Origin: JAJEAD01 sp964420925
GTDB taxonomy: Bacteria > Pseudomonadota > Gammaproteobacteria > HK1
Direction: 5' to 3'
Assembly: GCA_964420925.1 (NCBI GenBank)
Contig: CAYQVB010000154.1
Location: 1-64,000 of the forward strand
DNA length: 64,000 bases
Position 1 is the first letter of the stretch; each line of letters begins with the position of its first letter. This document shows, one piece after another, positions 17,548-27,100 of this stretch. The notes beneath the pieces are model-generated. The model worked only from the letters and a program-made list of their open reading frames with translations. It was not told where the DNA came from and searched no databases. The position numbers and the translations under genes are program-made.

Positions 17548-17910
17548 GAGAGTACTCCTTGCGAGGCGAGTCCGCCCACGATCGCCGGAAGAAGACGCGA
17601 GCGGGCAGATCTGTTGGAAACATGCAGTGGCTTTTCGCCAGATTGGATTTTATGGATCAACAGGTCCGGCACCCACAGCGTCGCGGACAGGACCACCACT
17701 TCACGCTGACCCAAGCGGTGCTCCCAACGCGACCCGCACGCAGTACGACGAGTCAGGGCAAGTTACCCGGAAGCGTCAAATGCCCGCTCCGGAGAGTCCC
17801 GGGCATGGAAGATTTTTCGTGGGAAGGCTACCCTCTCCGCTCCCGCCGCGATTGTCGTGGGCGTCGCGTTCGGTGGTCCGCAGGGCCGCCGACGATGCAG
17901 GAGACAGCCC
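17548..17910. other. Intergenic stretch without a supported gene
   Basis: A 363-base spacer between divergent genes. Base composition near 17620-17660 is noticeably less GC-rich (TTTTCGCCAGATTGGATTTT), as expected for a promoter region. I see no conserved ORF. A good Shine-Dalgarno (CAGGAGA, about 17898-17904) near the right end decides the start of the metallopeptidase gene. Confidence 0.5.
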
Positions 17911-18663
17911 TTGGGAGCCACTATCGAACGCCAGGACGCGGTGCGGCTGGGTGCGCTCGACGTGTCCTATATCTTCAAGCGCGTGCCGCGCCGGAGGCAC
18001 GTGCACATCCTGGTCAACGACCAGGGGACCCTGGAGGTGCGTGCGCCGTGGCGGTTCAGCCTGTCGAAGGCGCGGAACGCGCTGCGCGAGAACGCCCAGT
18101 GGGTCGTGCGGACCCTGGAGGGCGTGCACGAGAGGCTCGCGCAGCGGCCTCGTCTGGTCACCGGCTTTTGCCTTCCCCTGCAGGACGAATCGCTGCGTCT
18201 CGAAGTGCGCCCGCGCGCGCAGATGGAATTGTTCGACGGCTCGCGGCCCCGGCGAGGCAGGGTGGAGCGCCGGGGGACGGTGCTCCGGGTCAGTCCGGCG
18301 TCGCTCGACGAAGGGGACCTGCGTGCGCTGCTGGAATCCTGGTATCGAAGGGAAGCGGCAAGGCGCCTCGCGGCGCGCATCGAGCACTTCGCGCCACGGC
18401 TGGGGGTTCGACCGTCGAGATTGACGATTCGAGGCCAGCGCTCCCGGTGGGGGAGTTGCTCCGGTACCGGGACCGTGAGCCTCAACTGGCGTTTGATGCT
18501 GGTGCCGGGCACCCTGGTCGACTACGTCGTCGTTCACGAGCTGTGCCATCTCCGGCACATGAACCATTCACCGCAGTTCTGGGAGATGGTGGGCGACGAG
18601 ATACCCGACTACCGGGAGCGGCGGCGGCGTCTCGACGATCTCCAGCGCCGACTTCCCCTTTAG
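17911..18663 (+). CDS. DUF45 / YgjP-like M48-type metallopeptidase
   Basis: About 250 residues. The zinc-protease motif HELCHLRHMNHSPQFW contains the HExxH analogue HELCH plus the downstream His used by this SprT/WLM-related family. RGQRSRWGSCSGTGTVSLN before it is the diagnostic DUF45 block. TTG 17911 is chosen because it follows CAGGAGACAGCCC at a proper distance; the open frame extends to GTG 17857. DUF45 proteins (YgjP) are cytoplasmic, predicted Zn-dependent hydrolases, some associated with type I restriction loci; no restriction genes are present here. A repeat element begins 12 bases after the stop. Confidence 0.85.
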   Translation: MGATIERQDAVRLGALDVSYIFKRVPRRRHVHILVNDQGTLEVRAPWRFSLSKARNALRENAQWVVRTLEGVHERLAQRPRLVTGFCLPLQDESLRLEVRPRAQMELFDGSRPRRGRVERRGTVLRVSPASLDEGDLRALLESWYRREAARRLAARIEHFAPRLGVRPSRLTIRGQRSRWGSCSGTGTVSLNWRLMLVPGTLVDYVVVHELCHLRHMNHSPQFWEMVGDEIPDYRERRRRLDDLQRRLPL

Positions 18664-18675
18664 GGGGAAGTGGAA

Positions 18676-18748
18676 GAAGTCATTCATGACTCTTCCGATA
18701 ACGCCGCCCGGGAATGCGGTTGTCGGACCGCTTTCATTCTTCATCGAC
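18676..18748 (+). repeat. Two-copy intergenic element, copy A
   Basis: It begins with a near-palindrome GTCATTCATGAC (18679-18690). After 33 bases comes CGGACCGCTTTCATTCTTCATCGAC (18724-18748). The same architecture, with 23 of 25 bases identical in the second block and nearly identical spacing, recurs at 43544-43617. Both copies lie directly after a stop codon and contain a pyrimidine-rich tail after a GC-rich inverted segment, so they may be a repeated terminator-like or small-RNA element. The function is unknown. Confidence 0.6.
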
Positions 18749-18840
18749 ATCGGGCCCACGAAAGTTGCCGGCACATCGCCGTGCCGGAACCGGCAGTCGA
18801 AGAACTGCGTTTCTCAACCGCCTCCTGGAGGAACGTTCAG

Positions 18841-19635
18841 ATGGATTTCGAAGCGTACCGGAGACTGTCGTTTTCCCGGCGGGGACGCATTCTCACCGTC
18901 ACCCTCAATCGTCCCGAGACCCTCAATGCCGTGGACGGGGAGATGCACGACGACCTGTCCCGGGTCTTCCATGACATCGCGCTGGACGACGAAAGCGACA
19001 TCGTGGTGCTCACCGGAGCGGGAAGGGCCTTCTCCGCGGGCGGGGACATGGCGTGGCTCGAAGGGCTGTGCAGCGATCGGGCCGGATGGGAGCGGGTGCG
19101 GGTCGAAGCCAAGCGCATCGTGTTCGGCCTCCTCGACTGCGAGAAACCGGTAATCGCCAAAGTGAACGGCCACGCGGCGGGGCTCGGCGCCACCATCGCG
19201 CTCTTCTGCGATGTGATCTTCGCGTCCGAAAATGCCCGCATCTCCGATCCGCACGTCAAGATCGGCCTCGTGGCGGGGGACGGCGGCGCGCTTATCTGGC
19301 CGCAACTCATCGGCTTCGCGCGGGCCAAGGAGTATCTGCTCACGGGTGATCCCGTGAGCGCGCCGAAGGCGGCCGAGATCGGGCTCATCAACCACTGTGT
19401 ACCCGCCGAAGCGCTCGACGAGCGGGTCGATGCGTTCTGCGACGGCCTCGCGGCCGGCGCCACCGCGGCGATCCGTTACACGAAGGTCGCGGTCAACATC
19501 GGGTTGCGCCAGGTCGCGCACGCCCTCATGGACGCGAGCATCGCCTACGAGTCGATGACCAACGAGACGCGCGACCACCGCGAGGCGGTGCGTGCGTTCA
19601 TCGAGAAGCGCCCGCCCGAGTTCGGCGCCGAATGA
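18841..19635 (+). CDS. Enoyl-CoA hydratase/isomerase family protein
   Basis: A 264-residue crotonase. Oxyanion-hole segments are visible as TGAGRAFSAGGDMAWLEG and KVNGHAAGLGATIALFCDV. The catalytic-acid region contains ENARISDPHVKIGLVAGDGG, whose Asp/His pattern differs from the double-Glu of canonical hydratases (Glu144/Glu164), so isomerase or other crotonase chemistry is possible. ATG 18841 follows GGAGG. It may serve CoA-ester breakdown with the acyl-CoA dehydrogenase 4 kb away. It converges with the next gene, leaving 10 bases between the stops. Confidence 0.9.
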   Translation: MDFEAYRRLSFSRRGRILTVTLNRPETLNAVDGEMHDDLSRVFHDIALDDESDIVVLTGAGRAFSAGGDMAWLEGLCSDRAGWERVRVEAKRIVFGLLDCEKPVIAKVNGHAAGLGATIALFCDVIFASENARISDPHVKIGLVAGDGGALIWPQLIGFARAKEYLLTGDPVSAPKAAEIGLINHCVPAEALDERVDAFCDGLAAGATAAIRYTKVAVNIGLRQVAHALMDASIAYESMTNETRDHREAVRAFIEKRPPEFGAE

Positions 19636-19645
19636 CCCCCTTCGC

Positions 19646-20776
19646 TCACCCGCGCAGTCGCGCGGGGTTCAGATCGGCCTCCTCGACGCCCAGCGCACGA
19701 AGGTCTTCCGGCAACGAGTCCCCCGCGGCGAGCGCGGCGGAGCTTCTCCCCATGCCGTTGGAGGTCTCGATGCCGTACCCGCCCTGGCCCGCGCACCAGA
19801 AGAAACCCTCGAGGTCGGGGTCGTAGCCGACCACGGGCACGCCGTCGGGGACGAAGCTTCGCAGACCCGCCCAGCGGCGAATGATGCGCGACACTTTCAT
19901 GGTGGTGGCCCGCTCGATGCGGTCCACGGTGATCGCGATGTCGATCTCCTCGGGCTGGGCGTCCTGCGGCGGTACCGGGGTCTCGTCGGCGGGCGAGCCG
20001 AGCACCACCCCCGCGTCCACTTTGAAGTAGAACTCCTCCTCGGTGTCGACGGCGACCGGCCAGGAGTGTCCGTCCACTCCCTCCGGCAGGGGAAATGCGA
20101 TCACGGTACGGCGCTTGGGCTGCAGCCCCACGGTGCGCGCACCCGCCCGTTCCGCCACCACGTCCGCCCACGCCCCGGCGGCGTTGATCACCACCGGGGC
20201 GGCGAACTCTCCGGCCGGGGTCCGGACGTGCCACTTTCCCCCGCGGCGTTCGAAGGACTCCGCCGGCGCCCGGGTCACGATCTCCGCGCCGGCGCGGCGC
20301 AGGCCGCGAATATAGCCCTGGTGAATGGCGTCGACATCCAGGGCCATGGTGTTCGGGTCGTGGATGGCGGCGGCGAGATAGTCGGGGCGGAGCACCGGCA
20401 CCATGTCTAGGGCTTCGCGAACGCTGATCTCGTGGATCTCCGGGGAGAGCAGCTGCACCGCCTCCAACGCGGCATGGAGCGCCGGCTTCTGGTCCTCCCG
20501 CGCGATGAAGAGGAAACCGTGGGGCCGGGCGAGCGGCACCTCGGTGAAGGAGGAGGGCGGATTGCGGAAGAAATCGCCGCCCCCGATGGCGAGCGCGCGG
20601 ATGATGCGCGGCCCGTAGGCCTCGGTGTACACCGCGACCGAACGCCCGGTGGTGTGGTACCCCGGCTGCTCCTCCATTTCGAGCACGATCACGTAGTGGC
20701 GCGGCGCCAGCCAGTGCGCGCAGGAGGTGCCCCCGATCCCGGCACCGATGATCAGGAAATCGCATTCGCGCACCAT
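19646..20776 (-). CDS. FAD-dependent D-amino acid dehydrogenase, DauA-like
   Basis: A 376-residue DAO-fold flavoenzyme. The FAD-binding motif is FLIIGAGIGGTSCAHWLAP. The following EEQPGYHTTGRSVAVYTEAYGP closely resembles FAD-dependent D-arginine dehydrogenases, which oxidatively deaminate D-Arg, D-Lys and other D-amino acids to 2-ketoacids. The C-terminal FAD contact is GFFWCAGQGGYGIETS. A 2-ketoacid product would fit the 2-ketoacid:ferredoxin oxidoreductase 4 kb away. Family membership is firm, substrate inferred. Confidence 0.85.
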   Translation of the reverse strand: MVRECDFLIIGAGIGGTSCAHWLAPRHYVIVLEMEEQPGYHTTGRSVAVYTEAYGPRIIRALAIGGGDFFRNPPSSFTEVPLARPHGFLFIAREDQKPALHAALEAVQLLSPEIHEISVREALDMVPVLRPDYLAAAIHDPNTMALDVDAIHQGYIRGLRRAGAEIVTRAPAESFERRGGKWHVRTPAGEFAAPVVINAAGAWADVVAERAGARTVGLQPKRRTVIAFPLPEGVDGHSWPVAVDTEEEFYFKVDAGVVLGSPADETPVPPQDAQPEEIDIAITVDRIERATTMKVSRIIRRWAGLRSFVPDGVPVVGYDPDLEGFFWCAGQGGYGIETSNGMGRSSAALAAGDSLPEDLRALGVEEADLNPARLRG

Positions 20777-21085
20777 CGCCGTTCCTCTCGTCCTGTCAGG
20801 GGATGCCCGGCCCCGCTCGCACGCACGCCGGGGTCATCAGCGGGGCCGGAGGATAAAGCAAGGTCGCCGGCTCCCATAGCACCCGCGCCGGCGTTCTGCT
20901 TCCGGGCTCCCCGAATCCCGCCGGAATTCTGGAAGTCGGTACGAAGCGGGCTTAGAGTTCCGGCGACGTCGACGGCCTGGTCGACTGATGTGCACCGGTT
21001 TCATGGGTGTGCGCGACATCGACGGGTGACCACCTCGGATCCGGCACGTCGCTGGGCCGCGCCGAGAAGCGGAGGTGCGCAAATC
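20777..21085. other. Divergent intergenic region with an 11-bp hairpin
   Basis: A 309-base gap between the DauA-like gene and the VOC gene. CCGGCCCCGCT (20807-20817) and AGCGGGGCCGG (20839-20849) are perfect inverted copies with a 21-base loop. On the minus strand the hairpin lies in the leader of the DauA-like gene, so an attenuator or mRNA-stability role is possible; no T-run follows on either strand. No ORF is supported. Confidence 0.5.
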
Positions 21086-21490
21086 ATGATCGGAAGGCTG
21101 AACCATGTGGCGATCGCGGTGCCTGATCTCGAGAGCGCGGCCGCGGTGTACCGGGACACCCTGGGCGCCGCCGTGAGCGAGCCCGTGCCTCTGCCCGAGC
21201 ACGGGGTGACCACGGTGTTCGTCGAGCTGCCCAACGCCAAGGTGGAGTTGCTGGAGCCGCTCGGCGAAGGCTCCCCCATCGCCGGCTTTCTTTCCCGCCA
21301 TCCCGGGGGCGGCACGCACCACCTCTGCTACGAAGTGGACGACATCCTCGCCGCCCGCGACCGCCTCGCCGCGGCCGGAGCGCGCGTGCTCGGCGACGGG
21401 GAGCCGCGCATCGGGGCGCACGGCAAGCCGGTGCTCTTCCTCCACCCCAAGGACTTCTGCGGGACCCTCATCGAGATCGAGCAGGCCTGA
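21086..21490 (+). CDS. mce: VOC-superfamily protein, methylmalonyl-CoA epimerase-like
   Basis: 134 residues, a typical methylmalonyl-CoA epimerase length. LNHVAIAVPDLESAAAVYRD at the N-terminus carries the first metal-ligand His, and GGTHHLCYEVDDI carries the second. The final metal Glu lies in FCGTLIEIEQA. The enzyme interconverts (2S)- and (2R)-methylmalonyl-CoA in propionyl-CoA use and needs a divalent metal. ATG 21086 is preceded by GGAGGTG. No mutase or carboxylase gene is in the window, so the assignment rests on the motifs alone. Confidence 0.85.
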   Translation: MIGRLNHVAIAVPDLESAAAVYRDTLGAAVSEPVPLPEHGVTTVFVELPNAKVELLEPLGEGSPIAGFLSRHPGGGTHHLCYEVDDILAARDRLAAAGARVLGDGEPRIGAHGKPVLFLHPKDFCGTLIEIEQA

Positions 21491-21668
21491 GCCGGGAAGA
21501 GCGGCCGGCACCGGGCACGACGCGCCGTCCCCGTTGCGCCCGGGGAAGTGGCTGGTGTATCCATGCCGACCATGTGCGGTTCGAGGCAGACGAGGTCGTG
21601 TCGAATCCTGTCGAACACTCCGCAGGGGCGCTGGCCGATCGGGTGATGGGCGGCCCCACGAAGGGCGG

Positions 21669-22739
21669 ATGCAATTGAGGGTCGGCCCCTCGGTCATCGT
21701 CGTCGGGGCGGGGATCGTCGGCGCCTCGCTCGCCTACCACCTCGCCGCGGCCGGCGCGAGGGTGACGCTCATCGACGAGGCGCTTCCGGCCTCGGGCGCG
21801 ACGTCCCGGTCCTTTGCGTGGATCAACGTCGTGCACGGCGTCGCCGCGGACTACGCTCGGCTGCGCAACCTCGCGATTGGCGACTACCATCGGCTGCAAG
21901 AGGAGCTCGCCGGCACGCTCCCGGTGAACTGGAGCGGCGCCCTCACTTGGTCGGCCGATCCGGCGGAGTCTGAGCAGATGGTCGCCGAGCACGCGGCCTG
22001 GGGCTACGAGGTCAGACTCGTCGACGCGCAGGAAATCACCGTTCTCGAGCCCAATCTGGCCGTTCCGCCTCCGGTGGCGGCATTTGCGCCCGGCGAGGGT
22101 GCGCTCGACCCGGTCGCGGCGACCCGGACCCTCGTCGCCGCGGCGGTCGAGAAGGGGGCACGACTGATCACCCACGGCGCGGTCACCGGGCTCGATCTCG
22201 ATGATCGCCGAGCTGCGGGCGTCCGGCTGGAGACCGGCACGCTCGAGGCGGATGTCGTCGTGCTTGCCGCCGGCACCGGCTCGACTGCGCTGTGCGCCGG
22301 CGTCGGCATCCACCTGCCGGTCTCCGTGTCGCCTGCGCTCCTGCTGCGCTTCCGCGCGCCATCCGGGCTGGTCCGGCGGATCATCAGCAATGATGAGGTC
22401 GAGGTCCGGGAGGGCGGCGAAAGCAGACTGCTCGTGGCCGAGAACCACGCGGAAGGAGAGGCGCGTGACGCTCTCGCCGAGGAAGTCCTGAAGACGCTGC
22501 GCCGCCACTTCCGTGGCTCCGAAGGCGTCGAGCTTCTCGATGCCGAGACCGGCTGGCGTCCGATGCCCGCCGACGGCATGCCGATAGTGGGATTCGTGCC
22601 TTCGGTGCCGAACCTCTACCTCGCGGTCATGCACGCCGGCATCGTCATGGCGCCGGTCATGGGCCGGCTGGCCGTCGAGGAGATCGTCAGGGAACACGAG
22701 GTCGATGTGCTCGCGTCCTGCCGTCTCTCCCGCTTCTGA
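21669..22739 (+). CDS. FAD-dependent oxidoreductase (glycine/D-amino acid oxidase family)
   Basis: About 356 residues from ATG 21669. The FAD-binding motif is VIVVGAGIVGASLAYHLAAA, followed by GATSRSFAWINVV, and the C-terminal ADGMPIVGFVPSVPNLYLAV block is typical of DAO/glycine oxidase/sarcosine oxidase subunits. Substrates are secondary or primary amines of small amino acids. It is a different branch from the DauA-like enzyme at 19646-20776. No strong Shine-Dalgarno; AAGGGCGG precedes the ATG. Confidence 0.87.
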   Translation: MQLRVGPSVIVVGAGIVGASLAYHLAAAGARVTLIDEALPASGATSRSFAWINVVHGVAADYARLRNLAIGDYHRLQEELAGTLPVNWSGALTWSADPAESEQMVAEHAAWGYEVRLVDAQEITVLEPNLAVPPPVAAFAPGEGALDPVAATRTLVAAAVEKGARLITHGAVTGLDLDDRRAAGVRLETGTLEADVVVLAAGTGSTALCAGVGIHLPVSVSPALLLRFRAPSGLVRRIISNDEVEVREGGESRLLVAENHAEGEARDALAEEVLKTLRRHFRGSEGVELLDAETGWRPMPADGMPIVGFVPSVPNLYLAVMHAGIVMAPVMGRLAVEEIVREHEVDVLASCRLSRF

Positions 22740-22995
22740 ACGGAGCTCGGCGCACCGCTGCCGGGAAAACGCCTCAGTGGCCGAGCGCGGACACTACGCT
22801 CACGCGTTCCAAAGTGGGGTTGCGACTCGCCTCGCGAGCTCAGGCGGGCGCCGCCCGGGCCCGGATCGGGTTTTCGGTCCCGCGAAAGGGACGATCGCCT
22901 ACGTCATTCGAGCCCCCGTCCCATTCCTGTCGTCCTCGGCCCCTGCGGCTAGAATGCCCCATGGAGCCGCGCGCTCCGCCGGTGAGAGACGCGAG

Positions 22996-24153
22996 GTGCA
23001 CGATTCCGTCCATGTTGCCGACGAGCACCGCATGCTGCGCGAGCAGGTGCGGCGCTTCGTCGAACGAGAGGTCATCCCCCATGCCGGCGACTGGGAGGCG
23101 GCGGGCAAGATTCCCCGGGAGGTGTTCCGCAAGCTCGGAGACCTCGGGGTGCTCGGCATGCGCTGCCCGGTCGAGCACGGCGGCAGCGGGCTCGACGCGC
23201 TCGCCTCGGTGGTGCTCGCGGAGGAACTCGGACGCTCCACCTACAGCGGCTTCGCAATCGCGGTGCTAGTGCACACCGACATGGCTTCGCCCCATCTCAT
23301 CAACTCGGGCCGCGCCGATCAGCTCGCGCGCTACGTCCCGCGCATCGTCACCGGCGAGATCGTCACCGCGGTAGCGGTGACCGAGCCCGATGCCGGCTCG
23401 GACGTGCAGGGGATCCGGACCCGCGCCCGGCGCGAGGGAAACGGCTGGGTGCTGAACGGCTCGAAGGTGTACATCACGAATGGCGTGCACGCGAACCTGC
23501 TCTTCGTCGCGGCGCGGACCGACCCGGAGGCGAAGCCCTCGCGGGGTACCTCGATGTTCATCGTCGAGCGCGACACCCCCGGATTCCGGGTCGCGCGCCA
23601 GCTCGACAAGATGGGCTGGCTCTGCTCCGACACCGCCGAGCTCGTCTTCGAGGACGCCCGTCTGCCCGCCGACGCCCTGCTCGGCGAGGAGCACCGGGGC
23701 TTCTACGAGATCATGAAGAACTTCCAGAACGAACGGCTGGTCGCGGCCGCAATCAATGTCGGCGAGGCGAGCAAGGCGATCGAGCTGACGCTCGAGTACA
23801 CGCGGGAGCGCAAGGCATTCGGCGGCTCGCTGTGGGACCGCCAGGCGATCCGCCAGCGCCTCGCCGCCCTGAGCGCGCGGGTAGAGGGGCTGCGCCACCT
23901 CGTCTACCACACCGCGTGGCTCGACACTCGGGGGGTGGACTGCGTGGCGCAGGTGTCGATGGCCAAGGCCTGGGGGGGAGAGCTCGTGAACGACGTGATC
24001 CTCGCCTGCCAGCGCTTCCACGGCGCCTTCGGCTTCATGCGCGAGTGCGCCATCGAACGCATGGCCCGCGACACGCGCGCCCATCTCGTCGGGGGCGGGG
24101 CGACCGAGGTGATGTACGAAGAGGTGGCCAAGCGCATGGAGGTGACCGTCTGA
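22996..24153 (+). CDS. Acyl-CoA dehydrogenase
   Basis: A 385-residue FAD enzyme of acyl-CoA alpha,beta-oxidation. Both family signatures are visible: AVAVTEPDAGSDVQGIRTRA (residues about 120-140) and QRFHGAFGFMRECAIERM near the C-terminus. The catalytic Glu candidate lies in the C-terminal FGFMRECAIERMARDT region. GTG 22996 is the chosen start; an in-frame ATG is present upstream. The stop overlaps the start of the next gene (TGATG), so the acyl-CoA dehydrogenase and the ketoacid oxidoreductase are translationally coupled. This suggests a pathway ketoacid to acyl-CoA to enoyl-CoA. Confidence 0.92.
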   Translation: MHDSVHVADEHRMLREQVRRFVEREVIPHAGDWEAAGKIPREVFRKLGDLGVLGMRCPVEHGGSGLDALASVVLAEELGRSTYSGFAIAVLVHTDMASPHLINSGRADQLARYVPRIVTGEIVTAVAVTEPDAGSDVQGIRTRARREGNGWVLNGSKVYITNGVHANLLFVAARTDPEAKPSRGTSMFIVERDTPGFRVARQLDKMGWLCSDTAELVFEDARLPADALLGEEHRGFYEIMKNFQNERLVAAAINVGEASKAIELTLEYTRERKAFGGSLWDRQAIRQRLAALSARVEGLRHLVYHTAWLDTRGVDCVAQVSMAKAWGGELVNDVILACQRFHGAFGFMRECAIERMARDTRAHLVGGGATEVMYEEVAKRMEVTV

Positions 24154-27100
24154 TGGCGCTCGCCGCCGCAAGCCTCGACGATCGCTACGAGCGCGAGAGC
24201 GGCGCCCTCTACCTCACCGGCAGCCAGGCCCTGGTGCGCCTCGCGCTGATGCAGAAGGCGCGCGACCGGCGTGCGGGACTGAGTACCGGCTGCTTCATCT
24301 CCGGTTACCGCGGCTCGCCGATGCACAACGCGGACAAGGAGCTGTGGCGCGCGCAACGTTTCCTGGACCGGGCCGACATCCACTTCCAGCCCGCGGTGAA
24401 CGAGGACCTCGCCGCCACCGCCTGTTGGGGCACCCAGCAGATCAATCTCTTCCCCGGCGCCCGCTTCGACGGGGTGTTCGCGATCTGGTACGGCAAGGGA
24501 CCGGGCCTCGATCGCAGCGTCGACGCCATCCGCCACGCCAACCTCTCGGGGACTGCGCGGCACGGCGGAGTGCTTGCGGTGGTCGGCGACGACCACGGCA
24601 TGAAGTCCTCCGACGTGCCCGCGACGAGTGAGCCGACCTTCATGGACCTGATGATGCCGGTGCTCTATCCGGCGAGCGTCAGGGAGATCCTCGAGTACGG
24701 GCTTTTCGGTTTCGCGCTCTCGCGCTTCTGCGGGGCCTGGGTGGGGTTCAAGACGGTGGCGGACACCCTCGACACCGCGGTGTCGATCGTCATCGACGAT
24801 CCGCAATGGCCGTCCATCGTGGAGCCGGACGACTTCGAGCTCCCGCCGGACGGCGTGCACATCCGGCTGCCCGATCCATGGGCCAACCAGGAGCCGAGGC
24901 TGCGCCACCACAAGATGGGCGCGGCGCTCGCTTTCGCGCGGGCGAACCGCCTGAACCGCCGCCTCGTCGACGCCCGGAAGGCGCGCCTCGGGGTCGTGTC
25001 GAGCGGCAAGGCGGCGCTCGACGTAGTGCAGGCGCTCCGCGACCTGGGGCTCGACGAGGCGGGGGCGTCCGCGCTCGGGATCCGGGTGCTGAAGGTGGCG
25101 ATGCCCCATCCCGCCGACCTCGAGGGCCTGCGTGCCTTCGCGGACGGCCTCGACGAGGTCCTGGTGGTCGAGGAGAAGCGTCGCATCATCGAGACGCAGG
25201 TCAAGGATGCGCTCTACGCGCTGCCGGACGGGCGCCGGCCGCGGGTGATCGGACGCCGCGACGAGAACGGCGCGCCCTTGCTGAGCGAGGTGGGCGAGCT
25301 CTCGGTGGACGCCATCACTCGCGCGCTGGCGCGCAGCATCGGCCGATTCCACGAGAGCGAGCGCATGCGCGAACGCCTCTCCTTCCTCGATGCCAAGGAG
25401 GCCGAACGGCGTTCCCGTGCCGCGCTCAGCGTCACCCGTCTGCCGTATTTCTGCTCGGGGTGCCCCCACAACCGTTCCACCCGGGTCCCGCAGGGCAGCC
25501 GCGCCCACGGCGGGGTCGGCTGCCACTACATGGCGACCTACATGGAGCGCGACAACCTGACCCATACCCAGATGGGTGGGGAGGGCGCGACCTGGATCGG
25601 ACAGGCTCCCTTCGTGGATACGCCTCACGTGTTCCAGAATCTCGGCGACGGCACCTACTATCATTGCGGCCTGCTCGCGATCCGCGCCTGCATCGCGGCC
25701 GGCGTCAACATCACCTACAAGATCCTCTACAACGACGCGGTGGCGATGACCGGGGGCCAGCCCGTCGACGGGCCGCTCGACCCCATGCGGATCTCGCGAC
25801 AGGTGCGCGCGGAGGGAGTGAGCCGGATCGTCGTGGTGAGCGAGGAGCCGGAGAAGTATGCAGGCGCGCAGGACCGCTTTGCCGCCGGTACCCGCATCGA
25901 GCCCCGTCGCGCGCTCGACCGGGTGCAGCGGGAGCTGCGCGAGTGTCCGGGAGTGAGCGTGCTCATCTACGACCAGACCTGCGCAGCCGAGAAGCGCCGG
26001 CGGAGAAAGCGGGGCAAGATGCCGGATCCGCCGCGGCGCCTCTTCATCAACGAGCGGGTCTGCGAAGGCTGCGGCGACTGCAGCGCGAAGTCCAACTGCA
26101 TGTCGGTGGTGCCGCTCGACACGGAGTTCGGGCGCAAGCGCCGCATCGACCAGTCTTCCTGCAACAAGGATTTCACCTGCTCGGAGGGATTCTGTCCGAG
26201 CTTCGTCACCGTGCACGGGGCGAAGCCGCGCCGGGTCACGGCGGGAGGCCGCGTTCCCGCTCACCTTCGAGAGCTACCCGAGCCCTCACCGCCTTCGCTC
26301 GAAGGAAAGTCCTACGGCATCCTCGTCACCGGCATCGGGGGCACCGGGGTGGTCACGGTCGGCGCCATGATCACCATGGCCGCCCACCTCGAAGGCAAGG
26401 CCTGCTCTTCCGTCGACCAGTTCGGCATGGCGCAGAAAGGCGGGGCGGTCACCTCGCACCTGCGCATCGCCGCACGGGCCGAGGACATCAAGGCGGTGCG
26501 CCTCAACGAGGGCGCCGCCGACCTCCTGCTCGGCTGCGACGGGCTGGTTGCGGGCAGCGACCTCGCCCTCGACACCGTCGCAAGGGGGCACACGCGCGCG
26601 ATCGTCAACCGGCACGAGGCGATCACCGGGCACTTCACCCGCGATCCCGATACGCTGTTTCCAAGCCGGGGCATCGCCGCGCGCCTCGAAGCGGCGGCGG
26701 GGAAAGGGCAGGTCGACCTCCTCGACGCCACCCGGATTGCCACCGGCCTCATGGGCGACTCCATCGCCACCAACCTCTTCATGCTCGGCTACGCCTGGCA
26801 GAAGGGCCTGGTTCCGGTGAGCGCGGCCGGGATCGAGCGCGCCATCGAGCTGAACGCGGTGGCGGTGGAGAGCAACCGGGAGACCTTCCGGTGGGGACGC
26901 CGCGCCGCAGTGGACCTTGCGGCGGTCAGCGCCATCGCGGCGCCGGAGCGCGCGATGCCGGCGCGGGACGCTCCGGCGGCAAGCGTCGAGGCATTGATGG
27001 AGCGTCGCGCGGAGGATCTCGTCCACTACCAAGACCGGGCCTACGCGGATCGCTACCGGGCGCTCGTGGCCGAGGCGCGGCGCGCCGAATCCCGGCGGGC

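Noticed and set aside
23904..26264. A 786-residue minus-strand ORF as a gene
   Set aside because: It is antisense to the acyl-CoA dehydrogenase and ketoacid oxidoreductase genes, has shadow composition (Arg, His, Leu, Ala) and no family motif; typical of high-GC DNA.
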